From an uncultured Pelagibacteraceae bacterium (GTDB taxonomy: Bacteria > Pseudomonadota > Alphaproteobacteria > Pelagibacterales > Pelagibacteraceae): a stretch of 57,544 nucleotides of DNA. This document shows, one piece after another, positions 1 through 8,421 of the stretch (the first letter of the stretch is position 1; each line of letters opens with the position of its first letter). Under the pieces are notes generated by a model. The model did no database searches and was not told the origin of the DNA. It saw nothing but the letters and a program-made list of their open reading frames with translations. The position numbers were made by a program, and so were the translations under genes. The stretch spans positions 1-57,544 of the forward strand of contig CACJUZ010000002.1 in the NCBI GenBank assembly GCA_902596745.1. The letters are read 5' to 3'.

Positions 1-177
1 TCCTTCGATCTCTGCCATGAAATCATATTTACCTCTTAGACCGGCATATCGAGTAACTTTTGCTCCTACTGAGGCAGCAAGTGCAGATGTAGCAGCTTTT
101 CTATCTGTTGACGGGTTACTTACAAACCCACCAAGACCTTTTGCTGTGTAGCATCCTAATGTATAAAATTTAGCCAT
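1..177 (-). CDS. GYD-domain protein (3' end cut by window)
   Basis: The first 59 codons of a gene that runs off the left edge. The start ATG is at 177. The visible part begins MAKFYTLGCYTAKGLGGF and ends with the RGKYDF signature that names the GYD domain, a small ferredoxin-like alpha+beta fold that forms dimeric barrels. It is the last visible member of a same-strand run of three small barrel-type proteins (with 191-484 and 499-804), 13 bases downstream of its neighbour. Function is unknown; GYD proteins have no well-defined reaction. Confidence 0.75.
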   Translation of the reverse strand, partial: MAKFYTLGCYTAKGLGGFVSNPSTDRKAATSALAASVGAKVTRYAGLRGKYDFMAEIEG

Positions 178-190
178 TGTTTCTCCTTTC

Positions 191-484
191 TTATTTTTCC
201 ACCACAACTGTTCCAGAATGAGGATCTGTTACACCTAATTCGGGAGACAATTCATCTAAAGTGTGTCTTAGCGTATCCAAGAAACCAATCATCTTTGGTC
301 TTGCCTTAGCTATATCATCTTCAGAATTCCATTCACCAATCATAAAAAATTCATTGGGTTTAGTCTCAACGTACTTTGCAGAAATTTGCCCATCAAATTT
401 TGGCATTTCATTTATTTTTTTTAAATATTCATCTCTGCTAGATGGTTTTACTTTACATCTAACGATATTCATAAATTTTGCCAT
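191..484 (-). CDS. ABM-like small dimeric alpha/beta-barrel protein
   Basis: A 97-residue protein starting MAKFMNIVRCKVKPSSRDEYL. Its length and pattern match the antibiotic-biosynthesis-monooxygenase (ABM) superfamily: a first strand with V-R-C-K-V, a helix, then a MIGEW strand, an acidic SEDD helix and a DTLRH helix. Members are cofactor-free monooxygenases or have unknown roles. The next gene starts 13 bases after its stop and the previous gene stops 14 bases upstream, so the three barrel genes are probably co-transcribed. The substrate cannot be read from sequence. Confidence 0.65.
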   Translation of the reverse strand: MAKFMNIVRCKVKPSSRDEYLKKINEMPKFDGQISAKYVETKPNEFFMIGEWNSEDDIAKARPKMIGFLDTLRHTLDELSPELGVTDPHSGTVVVEK

Positions 485-498
485 TCGCCTTCCTCTTT

Positions 499-804
499 TT
501 AATATGTATCAGACTCTTCACAGATCACTATTGGACTAGATGGATCTGTTGCAGCTCTTCTATGAACTACTATTTTTTGATGCTCTGAAGAATTATACCA
601 TCCAAGAGCTTTGTCCTTACTAGGAAATTCAATAACTACTGTGAGAGATTTTTCATCCCCTTCTTTAACTAGTTTATTTGGAGTTCTCACAAGAAATTTT
701 CCTTCAAATGGTTTTAAAGTGTCAGCTACCTTACTTGCATATTCTTTTGCAAACATGTCATTGTCTTTTATTGTAGGCATAGCTACTAAATAGGCTTTTG
801 TCAT
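499..804 (-). CDS. DUF1330-family small barrel protein
   Basis: A 101-residue protein starting MTKAYLVAMPTIKDNDMFAKEY, with VVIEFPSKDKALGWYNSSEHQ in the second half. The pattern 'hEFpskekAl.wynS.eyq' is typical of DUF1330, a dimeric alpha/beta-barrel domain of unknown function. It sits between the secreted protein at 820-1197 and the ABM-like gene, all on the minus strand with short gaps. Family assignment is fairly secure; function is not known. Confidence 0.75.
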   Translation of the reverse strand: MTKAYLVAMPTIKDNDMFAKEYASKVADTLKPFEGKFLVRTPNKLVKEGDEKSLTVVIEFPSKDKALGWYNSSEHQKIVVHRRAATDPSSPIVICEESDTY

Positions 805-819
805 TTAAACTCCTTTATT

Positions 820-1197
820 TTAGTATAATGTTTGAATTACTTTTTTAATTCTTTCAGCTCCATTAGGAATTAAAGCTTCAACAAAAGAATGGCATTTTTC
901 GGTTTTGGTTTTATCGTATTTTGAACCGTAATGTTTATCAACTGCTTTGTTTACTTCGTCATCCCATTGTTTTTCTGGTATTCCTATTTCTAAAGCATAT
1001 GCTTTTAAGACCTTTACAGTTGAGATGGATTTTTCTTTCATGCCGTATTCAAATTTTTCTCCTGAAGGTAGAAAGTAATTAGCCATGTAAATCCCAACAC
1101 AATCCAATGCTTTTGATTTATCTTTATCACTCATTCCTGCATTAGCAGAGGTGAAGATTAAAAAAGTTAGTAGTAAAATAATTTTTTTCATAACCAA
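820..1197 (-). CDS. small exported protein of unknown function
   Basis: A 125-residue protein with a clear signal peptide (MVMKKIILLLTFLIFTSANA, cleavage expected after about residue 20) and a hydrophilic, Lys/Asp-rich mature part. Cysteines near residues 33 and 102 could form a disulfide. Starts at codon 1 or 3 are equally possible. I do not recognise a family. It lies between the alcohol dehydrogenase (79-base gap) and the DUF1330 gene (15-base gap), so it may belong to the same transcript. Confidence 0.7.
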   Translation of the reverse strand: MVMKKIILLLTFLIFTSANAGMSDKDKSKALDCVGIYMANYFLPSGEKFEYGMKEKSISTVKVLKAYALEIGIPEKQWDDEVNKAVDKHYGSKYDKTKTEKCHSFVEALIPNGAERIKKVIQTLY

Positions 1198-1276
1198 TTT
1201 TAATAAATTTTACGATAGATTAACTATGTTTAAATGTGGTTTCAGGTATGCAATTTGTCTACAACTATAAGATGAA

Positions 1277-2281
1277 CTATGGAATAAGAATGATTTTTGG
1301 TGCTACGCAGGTCCCGTTATGTATTTCGTTAAATGCTTCAGAACCTTTTTTAAGATCTCTATATTCTATCCAACCTAGATCACCTAGTTTTTTTTTAGAG
1401 AGAATATCTAAAGTATTTTTAAAATCGTTGTTTGTGTAGCAGTAAGTTCCAACAAGGGTAACCTCTTGAATAGTTAATTTTTTAAAATTAAAATCTCCTG
1501 TCGGTTGAGTTAATCCAATATGTATTATAGCACCCCCCGGAGCGATTGATTTTATTGCCTGCTGACGTGTAACTTCTAAACCCACAGACTCTAATATTAA
1601 ATCAAAGTTATTTTCTTTTATGGATTTATCATCAGGAGAAACAAAACTTGCCGAAAGGTATTTTTTGCACTCATTAAGTCTTTTTTTATTTGGATCAGAC
1701 ATAATGATATTTTTGGAATTTTTTTCTTTGTTAAGAATTAAACCACAAAGAAGACCTATGGCCCCTGCTCCTTGAATTAAAATTTTACTTTCCGATAAAG
1801 GTTTTTTAAGATTTTGTTCAGCTAATAGAACAGCATGAAGAGCAACTGCTGTTGGTTCGGCTAGTGCCGCCTCTTTAATATTTAGTTTTTCTGAAATCTG
1901 AAAAATATTCTTTTCTGGAACAGAAACTAATTCGGCTAATCCACCTTCTCTTTTAATTGGTGTACTCATACCAATCATTGTTCTTTCGGGGCACAAATGT
2001 TCTCTATTATTTTTACAATATTCACATTTATCACAACTTATAAGTGGATTAACAACAACATTTTTATCTTTTAATTTGCCATCTAAAGCTTTGCCGCTTA
2101 TTTCGTGTCCAAGAATTAATGGCGGAATTCTTCTTTCGTCTTGTCCATGGAAAGCATGCATATCAGATCCACAAATACCTGAAGCCTGAACTTTTATAAT
2201 ACTTTCACCAGGTTTTGGTGTTGGGTCTTTTTCTTTTCTGTAATCTATTTTTTGTGTTCCAGTGTAAACTAATGCATGCAT
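1277..2281 (-). CDS. zinc-dependent medium-chain alcohol/polyol dehydrogenase
   Basis: A 334-residue MDR-family NAD(P)-dependent dehydrogenase. The catalytic zinc site is visible as Cys37 in GICGSD and His59-Glu60 in LGHE. The structural zinc site is the four cysteines C83, C86, C89 and C97. A Rossmann GAGAIG motif lies near residue 170. It resembles threonine/sorbitol/galactitol dehydrogenases. It starts on the last base of the HpsN-like gene's stop codon (TAATG), so the two are translationally linked. From context it probably oxidises or epimerises a diol such as 2,3-dihydroxypropane-1-sulfonate, a role like that of the HpsO/HpsP dehydrogenases; this is inference. Confidence 0.8.
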   Translation of the reverse strand: MHALVYTGTQKIDYRKEKDPTPKPGESIIKVQASGICGSDMHAFHGQDERRIPPLILGHEISGKALDGKLKDKNVVVNPLISCDKCEYCKNNREHLCPERTMIGMSTPIKREGGLAELVSVPEKNIFQISEKLNIKEAALAEPTAVALHAVLLAEQNLKKPLSESKILIQGAGAIGLLCGLILNKEKNSKNIIMSDPNKKRLNECKKYLSASFVSPDDKSIKENNFDLILESVGLEVTRQQAIKSIAPGGAIIHIGLTQPTGDFNFKKLTIQEVTLVGTYCYTNNDFKNTLDILSKKKLGDLGWIEYRDLKKGSEAFNEIHNGTCVAPKIILIP

Positions 2282-3567
2282 TAATTTGAGAAACCGTATT
2301 TCCTTAATCTTATGTCAGCTGTTCGCGCGTGAGCTTCCATTCCTTCAGCTCTACCAAGTCTTGCTGCAGTTGCTCCAACAACTTTTGTTGCATCTTTTGT
2401 CATTCTTTGGAAAGTTAATGTTTTAATAAATTTTCCAACGAATAGTCCGCCAGTATACCTTCCACCGCCTTTTGTTGGTAATATATGGTTTGTTCCTGAA
2501 CATTTGTCTCCGTAAGCTACTGTAGTCTCTTCACCTAAAAATAACGAACCATAGTTTCTTAATCTCTTTAACCACCAGTCTAATTTTTCTGCATGAACTT
2601 CTAAGTGTTCAGAAGCATATTTATCACTTACTTCTGCCATTTCCTCATTAGTATCACAAAGAATTACTTCACCATAATCTTTCCAAGCAGCAGTAGCATT
2701 TACTTTTGCAAGTTCAGGTAATTCATTAATCAACTCTGGTACTCTTTTCATCGTAAAGTCTGCTAACTCTTTATCCGTAGTAAATAACCATGCTGGAGAA
2801 TTATATCCATGCTCCATCTGACCAACTAAATCAACTGCAACAATTTCTTTGTCAGCAGTCTTGTCTGCAATTATTGCAATTTCAGTAGGTCCAGCAAATT
2901 GATCGATTCCTACTTTTCCATAAACAATTCTTTTAGCTTCAGCTACATACTGATTTCCAGCTCCAACAAGAAAATCAACTGGAGGGTTTTTGAAACAACC
3001 ATGTGTCATTGAACCTATTGCTGCAACTCCTCCTAAATTCATAATTACATCTGCGCCGCAATGATTAGCAGCAAAAATAATTCCTGGATTAGCTCCATCT
3101 TTATCTTTTGGTGGACTTGCACAAATTATAGTTTTAACACCAGCTACTTTAGCAGGAGTAATGGCCATCACAGCCGATGAAATATGCGCGTATCTTCCAC
3201 CTGGAATATAACAACCTGCTGTATCAACTGGAATTAATCTTTGTCCAGCGAATAATCCTTTGGACAGCTCAACTTCAAAATCGTTATTCATGCTTTTCAA
3301 TTGATGCTCCGCGAATTTTCTAATTCGTTCGTGAGCAAATTTAACATCGTCTTTTGTCTTTTGATCAACTTTTTTGATTGCTTCTTCAATTTTTTCTTTA
3401 GAGACAATTACTTCTCCATCGTATTTATCAAATTTTTTATTAAGCTCTTTAATTGCCACTTCTTTACGTTTTGCAATATCATTTAGAATATCTTGCACAG
3501 CTGCCTGTGTTTTGTGATCATCCGTTTCCGGAGTTTTAGAAGCTTTTTTAATATATTTAGTTGCCAT
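2281..3567 (-). CDS. hpsN: HisD-family dehydrogenase, probable sulfopropanediol 3-dehydrogenase (HpsN-like)
   Basis: 428 residues from the start at 3567 (MATKYIKK), which I prefer to a longer start at 3594 because it leaves a natural 11-base overlap with dctM. All HisD catalytic positions can be matched: zinc ligands Gln250, His253, Asp354 and His413, and the Glu320-His321 catalytic pair. True histidinol dehydrogenase is unlikely. The gene sits with a TRAP transporter and another dehydrogenase, not with his genes, and HisD paralogues in this setting (HpsN) oxidise 2,3-dihydroxypropane-1-sulfonate (DHPS) to sulfolactate with 2 NAD+. SuyAB, the enzyme for sulfolactate, is 11 kb away. The exact substrate is inferred. 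Confidence 0.75.
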   Translation of the reverse strand: MATKYIKKASKTPETDDHKTQAAVQDILNDIAKRKEVAIKELNKKFDKYDGEVIVSKEKIEEAIKKVDQKTKDDVKFAHERIRKFAEHQLKSMNNDFEVELSKGLFAGQRLIPVDTAGCYIPGGRYAHISSAVMAITPAKVAGVKTIICASPPKDKDGANPGIIFAANHCGADVIMNLGGVAAIGSMTHGCFKNPPVDFLVGAGNQYVAEAKRIVYGKVGIDQFAGPTEIAIIADKTADKEIVAVDLVGQMEHGYNSPAWLFTTDKELADFTMKRVPELINELPELAKVNATAAWKDYGEVILCDTNEEMAEVSDKYASEHLEVHAEKLDWWLKRLRNYGSLFLGEETTVAYGDKCSGTNHILPTKGGGRYTGGLFVGKFIKTLTFQRMTKDATKVVGATAARLGRAEGMEAHARTADIRLRKYGFSN

Positions 3568-4891
3568 AAAGTAAAGTTGGTAACCACAAAGCAATTTGTG
3601 GAAACAGTACTATTAATACTAATCCAATTAATTGCAAGACCATAAATTGCATCATTCCGTAATAAATATCCTTTAAATCCCATTCAGGCACAACGCCTTT
3701 TAAAAAATAAGCAGAAAGTGCTACTGGCGGTGAGAGCCAACAGGTCTGGAGATTTACTGCGACTAGTATGGCGAACCAAGTTAAGTTAAAGCCAAGTGCT
3801 TCAACTAAAGGTAAAATAATTGGAATTATAATCATAACTATTGGAACCCATTCTAAAGGCCAACCAAGTAAGAAAATCATCGCCATAATCATTGCTAAAA
3901 TTAAATACTTATTCATTTCAAGACCAAGTAGAAACTCAGTTAGTAAAGTAGGTGTACCCAATCTAGCAAATACAGCTCCGAAGAAGTTTGAGGCAGCTAC
4001 AAGAACCATTATTAGAGCTGTTATTTCTAAAGTTTTCACAAGAGCCTCTTGTAATTTAGGGAGAGTTAATTTTTTATAAGCAAGTGATAATAAAAGTGCA
4101 CCCATTGCACCGCAGCCTGCAGCTTCAGTTGGTGTTGCAAAACCTAATAATATACTTCCAAGCGCTGCAAAAACTAATGCTGCTGGAGGAACTAATCCTA
4201 AAAGAAATTCAATCCAAACAGTTTTCATACTGGTAGGTCTCATGTCTTCAGGTAATGGTGGACCTAGTTCAGGATTTAACATACATCTAATTGTTGTGTA
4301 TGCAGCAAACAACGAAGCTAAAAGTATTCCTGGTAATATTGCAGCTGCAAATAAATCTATAACTGGAATTTCCATAATTGGTCCCATCACAACAAGCATG
4401 ATGCTTGGTGGTATTAAAATTCCTAAAGTACCACCTGCCGTAATTGTTCCCGCAGCAAGCTGAACATTATAACTAGATCTATTCATAGATTTAGCAGCCA
4501 TAATTCCTAAAATCGTTACTGAAGCTCCAACTATTCCTGTCGCTGCAGCAAAAATCACAGAAACAAATAAAACAGCATAATAAAGTGATCCTCTAACTCT
4601 AGCTAACATAAGTTGGAATGATGAGAACAACCTTTCCATTAAACCAGCTTGCTCCATCATAATTCCCATGAAGACAAAGAGCGGTACGGCGGCCAGAGTT
4701 TGTTCGGTCATGACCATCGAAAATTGTAAGGTCATCAAATAGAAAACTAGTTTACCAAATCCTAGATATCCAAATACAAAACCTAAAAAAATTAATGTAA
4801 AAGATATTGGAAATCCAACGAAGATAGCAAAAAGCATTACTCCAACTAAAATAATGCCTAATACTGCTGGATCAATTAATTCTGCTATCAT
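3557..4891 (-). CDS. dctM: TRAP transporter large membrane subunit (DctM type)
   Basis: 444 residues from the ATG at 4891, which overlaps the dctQ stop as ATGA. An upstream in-frame ATG at 4912 would lie inside dctQ and is less likely. It has about a dozen hydrophobic segments, with glycine/proline-rich stretches such as GTLGILIPPS and GFATPTEAAG that mark the DctM/ion-transporter superfamily. It is the sodium-driven permease subunit that works with dctQ and the periplasmic binder dctP. The cargo is probably an organic acid or sulfonate given the neighbours. Confidence 0.92.
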   Translation of the reverse strand: MIAELIDPAVLGIILVGVMLFAIFVGFPISFTLIFLGFVFGYLGFGKLVFYLMTLQFSMVMTEQTLAAVPLFVFMGIMMEQAGLMERLFSSFQLMLARVRGSLYYAVLFVSVIFAAATGIVGASVTILGIMAAKSMNRSSYNVQLAAGTITAGGTLGILIPPSIMLVVMGPIMEIPVIDLFAAAILPGILLASLFAAYTTIRCMLNPELGPPLPEDMRPTSMKTVWIEFLLGLVPPAALVFAALGSILLGFATPTEAAGCGAMGALLLSLAYKKLTLPKLQEALVKTLEITALIMVLVAASNFFGAVFARLGTPTLLTEFLLGLEMNKYLILAMIMAMIFLLGWPLEWVPIVMIIIPIILPLVEALGFNLTWFAILVAVNLQTCWLSPPVALSAYFLKGVVPEWDLKDIYYGMMQFMVLQLIGLVLIVLFPQIALWLPTLLYGN

Positions 4892-5505
4892 TTTTTTTCT
4901 TCTCCAGGCCACTCACCTTTTTTAGCAGCCCAATAGCTTTTAAGTAATTCTGATACACCTTGAATTAAAAGAAATATTATACCTATCAATAAACATGATT
5001 TTATAGGCCACATAAATGGCATCCAAGTTGTATCCATTCCCCTTTCGCCTCTACGAATTGATTCTTCGACATATCCTATAGTCATGTAAAGAAAGACTGT
5101 TAGCCCCGGAAAATAAAATAAAATATATAACCAAAAATCTACGAGACCTTGATTTTTAGTTTTGAAATTTCTGTATAAAAAATCTGCTCTTATGTGAACT
5201 CCTTTAGAGAGAGCATACCCTGCTCCTAACATAAATAGAGCCCCATATAAAAATCTACTCATATCGTAAGCCCAAATTGTTGGAGCTAAAAATAATTTTC
5301 TCATTATAACTTCATAAGTCATTGCTAAAATTAAAGGCACAAGGATCCAACAAACTATATTACCTACACGTTTGCTGAATTTATCTATTGAAGTTATAGT
5401 GTTCGCCATCCATGCTGGCATATCGGCTGGCATTTTACCTGAACCTCCGCGCCTTTCAGCAATCATTTCATCTGAGATGTCTATTTTTGGTGGCTTGTCA
5501 TTCAT
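4888..5505 (-). CDS. dctQ: TRAP transporter small membrane subunit (DctQ type)
   Basis: A 205-residue protein with about four membrane segments (near residues 48-68, 85-105, 127-147 and 168-188) after a hydrophilic N-terminus. It contains ADFLYRNF, typical of DctQ. It is the partner of DctM and is translationally coupled to it by an ATGA overlap. The N-terminal extension of about 40 residues is longer than in many DctQ proteins. A strong hairpin separates it from dctP. Confidence 0.88.
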   Translation of the reverse strand: MNDKPPKIDISDEMIAERRGGSGKMPADMPAWMANTITSIDKFSKRVGNIVCWILVPLILAMTYEVIMRKLFLAPTIWAYDMSRFLYGALFMLGAGYALSKGVHIRADFLYRNFKTKNQGLVDFWLYILFYFPGLTVFLYMTIGYVEESIRRGERGMDTTWMPFMWPIKSCLLIGIIFLLIQGVSELLKSYWAAKKGEWPGEEKK

Positions 5506-5521
5506 AGTTCATCCTAAACAA

Positions 5522-5550
5522 TTAGAGCGGACTTTAAAAGCCCGCTCTAA
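5522..5550 (-). promoter_or_regulatory. intergenic stem-loop between dctP and dctQ
   Basis: An inverted repeat with arms TTAGAGCGG and CCGCTCTAA, extended inward by seven more pairs with one G-U wobble and a 2-base loop. It sits just after the dctP stop and before dctQ. It lacks a long U-run, so partial termination or 3' protection of the dctP message is more likely than full termination. This would give an excess of binding protein over membrane subunits. Confidence 0.65.
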
Positions 5551-5569
5551 TACTTCTTTAATTATTTTA

Positions 5570-6664
5570 TTACTTTAATGTCGCTGCGTGGGCCATTCCT
5601 AGCTTAGCATTTGACATTTGTGCACCACTCCAGAATGGAACAGCAATATCAGCAAATTCTTTCATTGATTTATAAACTTTAGCGAAAAATTTATTTTCTG
5701 CTGCGTTTTTGTTCAATGTTTTCTTCGCTGCTGCCATATATTCTTTAAAGTAGTCTGTAGGAGTGTCTTCTAAAATTACTCCGTGCTTAGTAGTTAATTC
5801 TCTTAAAGCTTTTCCATTTTCATAGATTCTGTAGCTTAAAGATTTAGCTAATGAAGCATTTGCAGCTACTTCAAGAGATTTTTTCTCATGAGCAGTCATT
5901 TTTTTGTAAGTTTTTCCAGTAATATAAAAGTCAGCATTTACTACTACTTGGTGTAGGCCTTGTAGATAGTAGTGTTTTAATACCTTTTGGAAACCAAATG
6001 TTAAATCTGGTTTAGGGCAACACCACTCTGCTGCATCGATAGTACCTGCTTGTAATGCTGGTAAAATATCTCCACCACCCATTGCTACAGATGCAATACC
6101 GATATCTTTATATGTTTGACCAGGAATTCCTGGAGGAGTTCTGAATTTATATTTTCTAAAGTCAGCCATATCCTTAATTGGTTTTGGAAACCAACCTAAA
6201 GCTTCTGGCCCAACTGGTTGAAGCATAAATCCTTTTATGTCTCTTCCCATTTCTTTCCATAATTGGTCGTACAACTCTTTTCCACCACCATACTGAAACC
6301 ATGATAAAAATGCTAAATTGTCTATACCTACTCCACCACCTGCTACTGGCGAACCAAATAACATAGCTGCTGGATGGTCACCTGACCAATAGTGTGTCCA
6401 GGCAAAACCACAATCGATTAATCCTTTATCAACTGCGTCTAATGTTTCTTTTACTCCTACAACAGCGCCTGCTGGTAAAATTTCAAATTTTAATGAACCA
6501 TCAGTTAATTCTGTTACAGTGTCAGTAAAGTCCTTTAACATTTTTACTTCATCAGCTTTAGTGTTAAGAACGGTCTGACATTTTAATGTCTTAGCGTTTG
6601 CTGAAGTTATAGAAAAACCTACAAATACAGCTAAACCTAAAACAATTGATAATAGTTTTCTCAT
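5570..6664 (-). CDS. dctP: TRAP transporter periplasmic substrate-binding protein (DctP type)
   Basis: A 364-residue protein with a signal peptide (MRKLLSIVLGLAVFVGFS, cut after the ANA near residue 24). The mature protein has the DctP signature region with RTPPG and an AGTIDAAEW segment around residue 210. The AEWCCP sequence points to the COG4663-type branch, whose known members bind carboxylates, keto acids or sulfonates. It is the first gene of dctPQM-hpsN-ADH. A divergent GMC oxidoreductase starts 137 bases upstream, so the two probably share a control region. Confidence 0.9.
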   Translation of the reverse strand: MRKLLSIVLGLAVFVGFSITSANAKTLKCQTVLNTKADEVKMLKDFTDTVTELTDGSLKFEILPAGAVVGVKETLDAVDKGLIDCGFAWTHYWSGDHPAAMLFGSPVAGGGVGIDNLAFLSWFQYGGGKELYDQLWKEMGRDIKGFMLQPVGPEALGWFPKPIKDMADFRKYKFRTPPGIPGQTYKDIGIASVAMGGGDILPALQAGTIDAAEWCCPKPDLTFGFQKVLKHYYLQGLHQVVVNADFYITGKTYKKMTAHEKKSLEVAANASLAKSLSYRIYENGKALRELTTKHGVILEDTPTDYFKEYMAAAKKTLNKNAAENKFFAKVYKSMKEFADIAVPFWSGAQMSNAKLGMAHAATLK

Positions 6665-6801
6665 TTATCCCCCGTTAGGTTTGTTTATTTTTTCGCTAGT
6701 ATGTTGGATTGAATTGATAGAGTCAAACACTAGTCTTTAAACCCTAGGTTGTAGTAGACTTATTGGTAATATTAAATTTTCTAATTTATAAGATAAATAT
6801 C

Positions 6802-8421
6802 ATGAACGAATTCGATTATATAATCATTGGTGCAGGGTCAGCAGGATGTGTTTTAGCAAACAGGCTTACTAGAAATGAAGAAAATAAAGTTTTGCTGCTC
6901 GAGGCTGGAGGTAAAGATAATTATCCATGGATACACATTCCAGTTGGGTATTATAAAACTATGCACAATCCTAAAGTAGACTGGTGTTTCCATACAGAAA
7001 AAGATGAAACCATGAATAATAGATCAATTAGATACCCAAGAGGTAAAACTTTAGGCGGGAGTTCCTCTATTAATGGTCTTCTTTGGATAAGAGGTCAAAG
7101 TAATGACTATGATAATTGGAGACAAATGGGAAATAGCGGATGGGGATGGAATGATGTTCTGCCTTATTTTTTAAAATCTGAAAATAATGAATTAGGTAAA
7201 AGTGAATTTCATAACGACAGTGGACCAATTATGGTTTCTAATAAAAAAATTAATCTAAAAATGTTAGATGAGTTTCAAAATGCAGCCGAAGAATGTGGAA
7301 TTCCAAAAACAAACGATTTTAATACTGGGGATAATACTGGGATAGGTTTTTTTCAATTTACTACAAATCATAACAAGTCTTTACTAAAATTAAGATGTAG
7401 TGCTGCAAAAGGATATTTAAATCCTGTTAAAAAAAGAAATAATTTAAAAATCATAACTGAAGCGCACGTTCAAAAAATTAATTTTGATGGAAAAAAAGCA
7501 GAAAGTGTAAGTTTTTATCAAGGTAATGAAATTGTCACGATAAAAGCTCGAAGAGAGATTATTTTATCAGCAGGTTCAATAGGATCACCTCACATACTTC
7601 AGGTTTCTGGTGTCGGAGATTCAAGTAAACTTAAAAAAAACGGCATACAAACTATTCACGAATTGAAAGGTGTTGGTAAAAATTTACAAGATCACTTAAT
7701 GTTTAGACCAGTTTATAAAGTAAAAAATTTGAAATCGTTAAATGGTAAAATAAATAGTTTATTTGGTAATTTTTTAATTGGTTTAGAATATCTATTTAAA
7801 CAAAGTGGACCTATGACAATGGGAGCAAGTCAAGTTTGTGGATTCGCTAAAAGCGATCCATCAAAAGAAACCCCTAATTTACAATTTCATGTTCAACCAA
7901 TTAGTACAGATATTTTAGGAGCATCAAAACTTCACGACTTTGATGGTATCACTCCTACTGTTGCAAATATAAGGCCTTCAAGTAGGGGAGAAATTTCAAT
8001 AGTAAGTAATGACAGTAGGGTAAATCCCAAAATTAAAATGAATTACTTGTCTACACAAGATGATCGAATAGTTGCGGCTCAAGGACTAAAACTTGTAAGA
8101 AAAATTATGTTAGAGACTGAAACTTTTAAAAAATATGAACCAGAAGAGTATAGACCTGGTGTTCATATTACTGATGATGAAGAATTGGTAAAAGCTGGTA
8201 GCGAGTTTACCCAAACTATTTTTCACCCCGTGGGCACGTGTAAAATGGGTAAAGATGATAACGCAGTTGTTAATGATAAATTATATATGCATGGACTTAA
8301 GAATTTAAGAGTGATAGATGCTTCAATAATGCCAAATATTACTTCAGGAAATACCAACGCTCCAACAATAATGATTGCTGAAAAAGGTGCAGAATTTATT
8401 TTGAATAATCAAACTCAATGA
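6802..8421 (+). CDS. GMC-family FAD alcohol dehydrogenase (choline-dehydrogenase-like; possible isethionate dehydrogenase)
   Basis: About 539 residues from the ATG at 6802 (MNEFDYIIIGAGSAGCVLA). The start at 6763 would put 13 unusual residues ahead of the FAD motif. The N-terminal GxGxxG dinucleotide fold, the GGSSSING signature, the FHPVGTCKMG catalytic histidine block and the C-terminal NTNAPTIMIAEKGA block are all typical GMC. It is divergent from dctP. As I recall, the isethionate dehydrogenase IseJ is a membrane-linked flavoprotein of this family, and its product sulfoacetaldehyde is the substrate of the nearby Xsc. That makes isethionate a reasonable guess, but choline or another alcohol is not excluded. 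Confidence 0.85.
   Translation: MNEFDYIIIGAGSAGCVLANRLTRNEENKVLLLEAGGKDNYPWIHIPVGYYKTMHNPKVDWCFHTEKDETMNNRSIRYPRGKTLGGSSSINGLLWIRGQSNDYDNWRQMGNSGWGWNDVLPYFLKSENNELGKSEFHNDSGPIMVSNKKINLKMLDEFQNAAEECGIPKTNDFNTGDNTGIGFFQFTTNHNKSLLKLRCSAAKGYLNPVKKRNNLKIITEAHVQKINFDGKKAESVSFYQGNEIVTIKARREIILSAGSIGSPHILQVSGVGDSSKLKKNGIQTIHELKGVGKNLQDHLMFRPVYKVKNLKSLNGKINSLFGNFLIGLEYLFKQSGPMTMGASQVCGFAKSDPSKETPNLQFHVQPISTDILGASKLHDFDGITPTVANIRPSSRGEISIVSNDSRVNPKIKMNYLSTQDDRIVAAQGLKLVRKIMLETETFKKYEPEEYRPGVHITDDEELVKAGSEFTQTIFHPVGTCKMGKDDNAVVNDKLYMHGLKNLRVIDASIMPNITSGNTNAPTIMIAEKGAEFILNNQTQ

Noticed and set aside
2281-3567. True histidinol dehydrogenase (hisD)
   Set aside because: The residues fit the family, but the TRAP transporter, dehydrogenase and sulfonate context fit HpsN better. 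hisI and hisN-like genes in the window are far away and unlinked.
3768-4079. 103-codon plus-strand ORF
   Set aside because: It is antisense to dctM, has no recognisable domain and its codon pattern mirrors the real gene. The same holds for plus-strand ORFs at 4242-4463, 31790-32041 and 32099-32353 and for minus-strand 30710-31024.
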